A stretch of DNA of 64,000 bases from assembly GCF_014898055.3 (NCBI RefSeq), contig NW_023605083.1, positions 63,838,228 through 63,902,227 on the forward strand. Direction: 5' to 3'. The translations under genes and the position numbers were made by a program. This DNA comes from Talpa occidentalis (lineage: Eukaryota > Chordata > Mammalia > Eulipotyphla > Talpidae). How positions within the stretch are numbered: position 1 is the first letter of the stretch; each line of letters opens with the position of its first letter. Of the stretch, positions 58,701 through 64,000 are shown piece by piece. The notes beneath the pieces are model-generated. The model did not search any database. It worked only from the letters and a program-made list of their open reading frames with translations, and was not told where the DNA came from.

Positions 58701-60190
58701 GAGCTCTGATTTTGGACACATACCCAGAATGTGTGTGTGTTTGTATGTGCCAGTGTGAAGAGGCCCAGGATAAGAGAACCCAGTCTTCTATTTTAAATTC
58801 CCCAAGTACATAAAGCCAACTTACTTTGCATTATATACAAGGTACAGAGTTCCATTTTCCCACATATCCATGCTTTTCACAAAAACCCTCATGCTACCGT
58901 TTTCAACAATCTTGTCCTTCTGATCTGAGGCCAAGAGAATGGAATACCAGCTCCCTGTAATCTGCAATAAATGAGTAAAATAACTGGGTAACAAGAAAGG
59001 AGGGAGGGATACCACGTGAGCCCTTGTCTCCTTAAACCCTGAACTGTGGGGCAAGGGCTCATGATGACGTGAAGATGGAATTAAAACCCTGCCAATGATT
59101 TATAGTTGTCTATTTTTTGTTTTGTTGTGTTTTTTATTATTATTTCTCTGATCCTTTATTTGGTTACCCTATAGTCCTCCTATGAGTGAAACCATCTGAT
59201 ATTTTTCTTTTTCCTTCTGACTTATTTCACTGAGCATGATCCCTTCTAGCTTCATCCATGTTGCTGCAAATGGCATTTGTTTATCTTTTTGATTGCCAAA
59301 TAGTATTCCACTGTGTATATATCCCACATCTTCTTGATCCAGTCATCTATTTTTTGGCATTTGGGTTGTTTCCATAGCTAAGCTATTGTAAATAGTGCTG
59401 CTATAAACATAGGGGTGCAGTTATCCTTTTGAATTAATGTTTTTGTGTCCTGTGGGTAGAACCCTAGGAGTAGAATTGCTGGGTTATATGGTAGCTCCAC
59501 TTTTAATAGTCTGAGGAACTTCCACTCTGCTTTCCATAGAATTCGGACCAGTTTGCACTCCCACCAGCATTGCAGGAGAGTTCCTTTTTCACCACATCCT
59601 CAGCAACATTTGTTGTTGCTAGTTTTTTTAGTATGTGCCATTCTCACTGGTGTAAGGTGACACCTCATTGTGGTTTTGATTTGCATTTCCTTGATTATGA
59701 GGGGTGTTGAATGGGTGTTGAACATTTTTTCATATGCCTGTTGGCCATTTGCATTTCCTCTTTGGAGAAGTGTATTTTAAGTTCTTCTGCCCAATATATA
59801 TAAATAAATTATTAAAAAACAAAACCATGACAATGGATCCCGCACCAAGGGCTCTGTCCACTGACTCCAGTGAGAAGGGAGATCTTCCAGTACTGTCATC
59901 TTTTACCGCAGTACACTTGCCTTTAGTTCAGGTTCTGAAACCACCCCTTTTATTTACTATGTGTAGGATTCCTGCTCCCCCATAGCTCTTACTGGCTCAG
60001 AACCCTCCAACACCACCCCCAAATGAGATGTCACCAAGCTCCACCAACTCTTACCCTTGAAAGATCAAAGTTTCTGGTCACAACAGGGTTTTTTGTCCTC
60101 TGGGCACAGACTAGGGTCAGGCCCACACACAGCAGCAGCAGCTTCATGTCGGCAGGGACAGCTCAGTCTCCTCCACAGCCCTGGGATGCG
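55718..60190 (-). CDS. Major-urinary-protein / Equ c 1-type lipocalin, complete seven-exon gene
   Basis: Coding exons (minus strand): 60147-60055, 58961-58825, 58113-58040, 57403-57293, 56955-56854, 56668-56623 and 56000-55994. They sum to 570 bases, 189 aa plus TAG. Exon sizes 137/74/111/102/46 and phases are those of Mup-type lipocalins. The protein has a 15-residue signal peptide ([15 protein letters not shown]), lipocalin motif 1 GSW at 34-36, motif 2 TDY at 113-115, motif 3 Arg174, and the disulphide pair Cys82-Cys175. Sequons lie at N52, N67 and N143. The family consists of secreted beta-barrel carriers of small hydrophobic ligands such as pheromones, made in liver, salivary and other glands; members include mouse MUPs and the allergens Equ c 1 and Fel d 4. 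The frame is intact. The locus beside SLC46A2 is the known MUP locus. The C-terminus runs past the rodent stop and ends in exon 7. The exact orthologue symbol is not certain, so none is given. Confidence 0.92.
55732..55737 (-). terminator. Polyadenylation signal of the lipocalin gene
   Basis: AATAAA on minus in GATCAATAAATGATTAGC, placed as in rodent Mup transcripts. Confidence 0.85.
55994..56000 (-). CDS. Lipocalin coding part of exon 7
   Basis: Seven coding bases finishing ...STSSA and TAG. In rodent Mup this exon is entirely non-coding because the stop lies in exon 6. Confidence 0.75.
56623..56668 (-). CDS. Lipocalin exon 6
   Basis: Forty-six bases between CACTACAG and CCTCCAG|GTTGGT. 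It encodes (D)[14 protein letters not shown]: conserved Arg and Cys of motif 3, then a tail with no stop. The 46-base length and CCTCCAG end match rodent Mup exon 6. Confidence 0.88.
56747..56786. repeat. (TG)n-(CG)n alternating tract in lipocalin intron 5
   Basis: Forty bases of perfect purine-pyrimidine alternation with core TGCGCGCACGCGCGCACATG. It occupies over a fifth of the 185-base intron 5 (56669-56853). Confidence 0.9.
56854..56955 (-). CDS. Lipocalin exon 5
   Basis: One hundred and two bases between CTTCCCACAG and AGTG|GTAAGTC. It encodes (A)[17 protein letters not shown] then [15 protein letters not shown], the alpha-helix after the barrel. It contains sequon N143-A-S and an extra cysteine in VKMCEEN. 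Confidence 0.93.
57293..57403 (-). CDS. Lipocalin exon 4
   Basis: One hundred and eleven bases between CTCCACAG and TATG|GTAAAG. It encodes (Y)[19 protein letters not shown]...[10 protein letters not shown], including lipocalin motif 2 TDY and the strands G-H. Confidence 0.93.
58040..58113 (-). CDS. Lipocalin exon 3
   Basis: Seventy-four bases between TTTCACAG and ACCT|GTAAGT. It encodes [20 protein letters not shown] then FSLT. Cys82 is the conserved disulphide partner and Cys89 is additional. Confidence 0.93.
58330..58560 (-). repeat. MIR-like ancient SINE in lipocalin intron 2
   Basis: ACCACGTGTTAGTCTCTCATAAG, TTATAAACATGACCTCACCTGG and TTTTCTCAGTCACATAACTAGTAAGAG follow the antisense MIR order. 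Confidence 0.6.
58825..58961 (-). CDS. Lipocalin exon 2
   Basis: One hundred and thirty-seven bases between TTATTGCAG and CAAA|GTAAGT. It encodes [20 protein letters not shown], then [10 protein letters not shown] and [12 protein letters not shown]. It contains the GxW motif and sequons N52-G-S and N67-G-T. The wording is closest in style to Equ c 1. Confidence 0.95.
59098..59815 (-). mobile_element. L1-type LINE fragment in lipocalin intron 1
   Basis: Antisense L1 signatures: TTATTTCACTGAGCATGATCCC, AGTATTCCACTGTGTATATATCC, AGTGCTGCTATAAACATAGG and TTTGCATTTCCTTGATTATG. Possible imperfect target duplications are AAAACCCTGCCAATGA / AAAACCATGACAATGGA. No open frame. Confidence 0.8.
60055..60147 (-). 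CDS. Lipocalin exon 1 (start, signal peptide)
   Basis: Thirty-one codons from ATG at 60147 to donor AGG|GTAAGAG. It encodes [15 protein letters not shown] followed by [16 protein letters not shown]. Cleavage is expected after Ala15, leaving a 174-residue mature protein. Confidence 0.93.
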
Positions 60191-60213
60191 CCTTCCACTC
60201 CCCAGGGCCTCAG

Positions 60214-60221
60214 TTTATATA
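60214..60221 (-). promoter_or_regulatory. TATA box of the lipocalin gene
   Basis: TATATAAA on the minus strand, about 67 bases upstream of the ATG. Transcription is expected to start near 60185-60190, giving a 5' UTR of about 40 bases. Tissue-specific TATA promoters are usual in MUP genes. Confidence 0.75.
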
Positions 60222-60695
60222 TTCGTGCTGAGTCTGGGTCTTTGTCTGCCGGCCACATCGCTCCTCCCCCTGCTCTAGGAAATGACTGCCATTTCACTGG
60301 TGGGAGGCCAAGGATTGTTCTTGCCCTTTTGAAACTTGGCGTCTCATCACTTTTAGATCTACTTAGTGACCTTAAATTTTGCAGAGCATATGAAAAAACA
60401 AATAGTGGATGCACTAAAGAGGGTGTTTTGGAACCAGATTTGACTGTGGATACACTTGGAATCAGAAAGTCAATTGTTTGGCAGGAAGGAGTGTAGCCCG
60501 GAAATGGAATGGGGGGTGGAGGGGGTCTGTTCACCACTCACACAGTGTGTGGAATCAGGTGAGTTACTCCAGGCGTGTAGCCTCAGAGACAGAGGACCTG
60601 TCTCTAGTAAAGATGATAGTCCTATCACAAAAGATTAAAATTGGGTTGAACAAAGTCAGGTTGAGTAAAATATTGTCTTAAAAGTAAGTTTGGTG

Positions 60696-60864
60696 GGTTG
60701 GCACACAGACCTCTCTTGCTGCCCGCTGCTCCCCTCAGCAGTGTGTTTCGTCAGTCTGCCTGTTCTGTTCCCCACTCTGACTCTGGTGAATTCTCTCACC
60801 CTCCCGCACTTCTGGCTGTACCCAGTGCTTTTATAAATAAATAAATAAATAAATCTTAAAAAAA
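60696..60864 (+). mobile_element. tRNA-derived SINE, 5'-truncated
   Basis: Begins inside the body at GGTTGGCACACAGACCTCTC and runs to AATAAATAAATAAATAAATC plus A-tail. TSD AAAAGTAAGTTTGGTG (60680-60695) / AAAAGTAAGTATGGTG (60865-60880). It lies about 500 bases upstream of the lipocalin promoter. Confidence 0.87.
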
Positions 60865-61794
60865 AAAAGTAAGTATGGTGACTGATATTCAGTACATTTT
60901 AATTGTCTTCTGTGTTCTTGGAACTCACTCACTGCAACCTTCCCCTTCACCTCAGTGAATGATCGTGTTTGGGCAGCCTGTGTACTTCGCTGTACCATAA
61001 ACCTACCACGACCAAATGCTTACTCTACAATCGGGCCTAGAACAGGCACTTTAAGAACTAGAGAGATAAATGAGACAGGGGCTGGGACTTCAAGGAACTT
61101 CTGCCAGTGTCATTCCACGAGTGGAGCCAGAAAATTTTTCTTCCCTTCAGTTGACTGAAACTTTAATGGGTGTCGGTCTTCTCCTGGCTCAGTGGAAGGG
61201 TTGAGGCAGGGTCTCTGGGATGTAAATGTTTCATGGAAAAAGGGTTGCAAGTTGAATTGTTCTGTCCACCTTAGGAAACTGCTTCTTTTCCTTTAAGGGC
61301 AGACAGTACTTCTAATGAGACAAACTTAGCACAATAGTAACAGATAGCCAAGTATGTATCCTGTCCTCTGTCACCATCCTGGGGATCTAGGCTCCAGAAC
61401 TTCTATGGGACCCACTGAGTATGGTCCTGGTTCTTGTGGCCAGTCATTCCAGGGCTCAGATGCCCAGGTCAAAAATAGCTATCAATCTTTTAAGAACAGA
61501 GAGCTAACATGCAATCACAGTCCCACATTTCAAACATGGCATTGATACCTGAACCCAAACTGCTATATTGTAGTCAGATAGCATGGACTGCTTTGGTAAT
61601 TAAGCCCTTTTGTGGTCCTTAGGCTTCAATCTGTCAATCAAAGAGAATCTTGTCCAAAATCATATTTGTTCAAGCATGGGGTTGTGCCAGAATCCACTTA
61701 CTACAGCAAATAGTTACAATGGGGATGTATTTCGCAGTATAAATATCATCAGCCCAATGGCCAGATATATATTTTGATGTCAAAATTAGAATAG

Positions 61795-61930
61795 GAACTC
61801 AGCTTTACAGATAATATTCATAGATACTGTAGGTCATTATCCTATTTTACAGAGGTATGAACTAAGACTCAGAAGATAACTAAACCTATCCAGGTCACAA
61901 AATCAGTGAGTGGGAGAACCCATATTTTTT
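61795..61930 (-). repeat. MIR-like ancient SINE relic
   Basis: AGGTCATTATCCTATTTTACAGAGG, AACTAAGACTCAGAAG and CAGGTCACAAAATCAGTGAGTGG match the antisense MIR core. Confidence 0.6.
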
Positions 61931-63529
61931 TTTGTTTTGTTTAACAGGCTTATTTATAATTGCTATAAAGTTGAACTGCTGAAACTTGAGAACCCATATT
62001 TGAGCTCAAGATGATGTAATTCCAAAGTTCCTAGTCTTATTTACTGGACAGGTCCAGGCTTAATAATCTAGCACATTATTTTTCTCATGTCTGTCCTCTG
62101 GTGGTTACTACTGAAGAAGCTCAAGTAGATCTCTAAAAAAATGGAGCATTATAGGTAAATCTGCAAGAGCATGAAGTGAATAGCAAGAACAACCCCTTCT
62201 TGGTCAACAAGTACTTGATGGATGAATGAAAGTATAGAAGGATGGGTTGGGGAATAATTGCACTTATAGGGGGAAATACCTCTCTACCCTACGGCAAAAA
62301 CTAAGCCTGGGCACCTGTTACATGAAGGATTTTTCACCCAACACCATATATAGGGCATTTTATAAGTGACCCATAGGAAGGGTGACAACTTACCAGGTAG
62401 TTGGGAGAAGTGGTGTAAGTCATGGCACATGTGTGGGCAAGGGGCTTTTGGGGTTCACCTGTGACCAATAACCATCTGTCCATAACCAGGCAACTTGACG
62501 GAAACTGGCCCACTTGAAATGGACTTAGTGGTCTTGTCTTCAGTCATGCTCTTGATTAATTGAATAAATAAGTCACTGAGAAGGCCAAGGGAACATCCGA
62601 GCCATGTGATATAAAGCCAAGGTGGAGTCAGTGCCAAGAACAGCAAGAAACAAGCCATTTGATTCACATGCACACGTGGAAGTTCCCTGGGCCCCAACAC
62701 CTGCCGTGATCGTGCATTCTGCTGCTACTGGCTCAAAGCTGGTTCTAAAACCCCCACTCCCTTCTCCAATGAGGGGTGGCTTGGGGCTGATGACAGTGTC
62801 AGCGTCAATCACTGGCAGTGGGTACCCCAGTGTCAGTGGGGTCCTCTGGTATGCGGCTGTTGAGACAGACTTAGGACTTACAGCTTTCTTGGGGGGTAAT
62901 GTTTGTGAGAGCAAGAAAGAGGAAGCAGGATTAGGGGGAGCACATCGCTAGACCATAATGAGGATCCAACAAATTTCTGTCCATCCAGCGGGGAACTCAA
63001 GCATGGTGGGGGAGTCCTGTGTTAGGCAGAAATGGAGAAAGGGCCTTGTGCCTCAGCCCAGCACAATCACAGGTACCCCAAGGAACCCACTACCTCCACT
63101 TGAGAGTGAGGCGAATCTGAAGGAGGTAACATGGAGGCTGTCAACTGAAAACACTGCTCACAGGTAGTAATGACCCAAAGGAATTCTTCAGCTGGACCTT
63201 GAAGGAAGGGTACCACTTGAAAGGTAGAGAAGGTGGGCAGGCGGGGGTGGGGGGTCTTGTGGGAAGGATTGTTGCATGAGCAAAATAAGAAATTAGGGTT
63301 TTGGGGAGAGGCTATAAAAACCCAAGTAAAGGCGAGGCTCCTTGGTTGACCTTTTTCCTTATGTCATGCTCTTGACCTCGTAGGATGTAGAATGTGAAGA
63401 TTAAATTGGCTACTGTAGAAGCTCAGTTAAGGCAAGGGTTGAAACTATTTTGATCAGCAATATATTCTCAGGGCTTAGACATAGTAAGCCAACAACAACT
63501 ACATGTTGAATGACTAAGTGGATCCAAAT

Positions 63530-63670
63530 TAATGAGTATGATTTGCTCCCATTAATTGAGCACTTACTATGTACTAGGCACTGTGCAAGCTCTTCATACA
63601 AATGACCATACTAAATCTTCAGTGGTGTGAAACAGATTTTATTTTCAACATAGGTCCGACAGTGGCAAAA
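63530..63670 (-). repeat. MIR-like ancient SINE relic
   Basis: ATTGAGCACTTACTATGTACTAGGCACTGTGCAAGC is the hallmark of the MIR 3' part in antisense. Confidence 0.65.
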
Positions 63671-64000
63671 TTCTAACATGGGTGATTTTATCTGTGGGTG
63701 TCCTTGACCATTTTCCCAAGGGTCCAGGATCCAAGTCTTACTCATAAGTCTTCCCTCTGCCCAAACTGTACCCCACAGTTGCTAGTATCATAAAATACAT
63801 GATAAGCCTAGAGGTGTCAGCATCATGGAATAAATCACTCCTAAATGATGTGCTCCTGAGAGTCCCAGATGTTACCCTCTGGGTCACCAGGGACCATGTA
63901 CAGGGAAGTACTTGCTGAATTTCAATAAATGAATCTGGAGGCAACAATCTTGGTTTCCTTACCTCAGGAACTCTCTTGCTAGAGCAGAAATTTGAAAAAA

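Larger units (their letters stand above)
60881..64000. other. Upstream flank of the lipocalin gene, no recognisable gene
   Basis: Includes MIR-like relics (about 61795-61930 and 63530-63670, both antisense). The rest is unique-looking. No second lipocalin copy is seen; short open frames near 62.6 kb lack any recognisable product. Confidence 0.5.

Noticed and set aside
62573..62951. Overlapping 110-codon open frames on both strands upstream of the lipocalin
   Set aside because: No recognisable motif, mutual antisense overlap, no splice or promoter context.
60881..64000. Second MUP-type lipocalin copy or pseudogene
   Set aside because: I looked for the GxW exon, the YDGYN exon and the RCLQ exon on both strands outside 55.7-60.2 kb and did not see them.

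Overview
The window is mammalian nuclear DNA. It has GT-AG introns, long 3' UTRs with AATAAA signals, a CpG-island promoter, MIR/L2/L1 relics, and a high density of one tRNA-derived SINE. About 18 copies of this SINE start GGGCCTCCCTGGTGGCGCA and end (AATA)nAATCTTTAAAA; most have recognisable target-site duplications (TSDs). I do not match it to a named family with certainty. It is not primate Alu, rodent B1/B2, carnivore SINEC or equine ERE. The head resembles tRNA-derived laurasiatherian SINEs such as the cetacean CHR or rhinolophoid-bat Rhin type. My best inference is a non-rodent, non-primate laurasiatherian; the exact order is unresolved.

Layout. (1) 1-18,820, plus strand: the 3' part of SNX30. 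The last three coding exons encode about 99 C-terminal residues of the BAR region, followed by a roughly 6 kb 3' UTR. (2) 18,820-22,440: intergenic DNA with ancient repeats and two young SINEs. (3) 22,440-32,700, minus strand: the complete SLC46A2 (TSCOT) gene. Its four exons join to exactly 480 codons (479 aa plus stop), and its first exon lies in a CpG island. (4) 32,800-55,500: a repeat-rich intergenic stretch with L1 fragments, L2, MIR, many SINEs, a solo LTR, further LTR-like sequence and one possible processed pseudogene. (5) 55,718-60,190, minus strand: a complete, intact seven-exon lipocalin gene of the major-urinary-protein / Equ c 1 type (189 aa), with a TATA box and a 3' UTR resembling rodent Mup. 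(6) 60,190-64,000: upstream flank with one truncated SINE and MIR relics.

The order SNX30 - SLC46A2 - MUP lipocalin matches the MUP locus known from mouse chromosome 4 (between Slc46a2 and Zfp37), so the lipocalin is in its ancestral place. The genes are not functionally coupled: an endosomal sorting nexin, a thymic-stroma MFS transporter, and a secreted small-molecule carrier. I found no prokaryotic-type system, CRISPR, or clearly new gene family. The most interesting items are the intact MUP-like gene with its altered C-terminus, a solo LTR whose pre-insertion sequence survives as a nearby paralogous copy, and a 21-bp templated patch inside a SINE.
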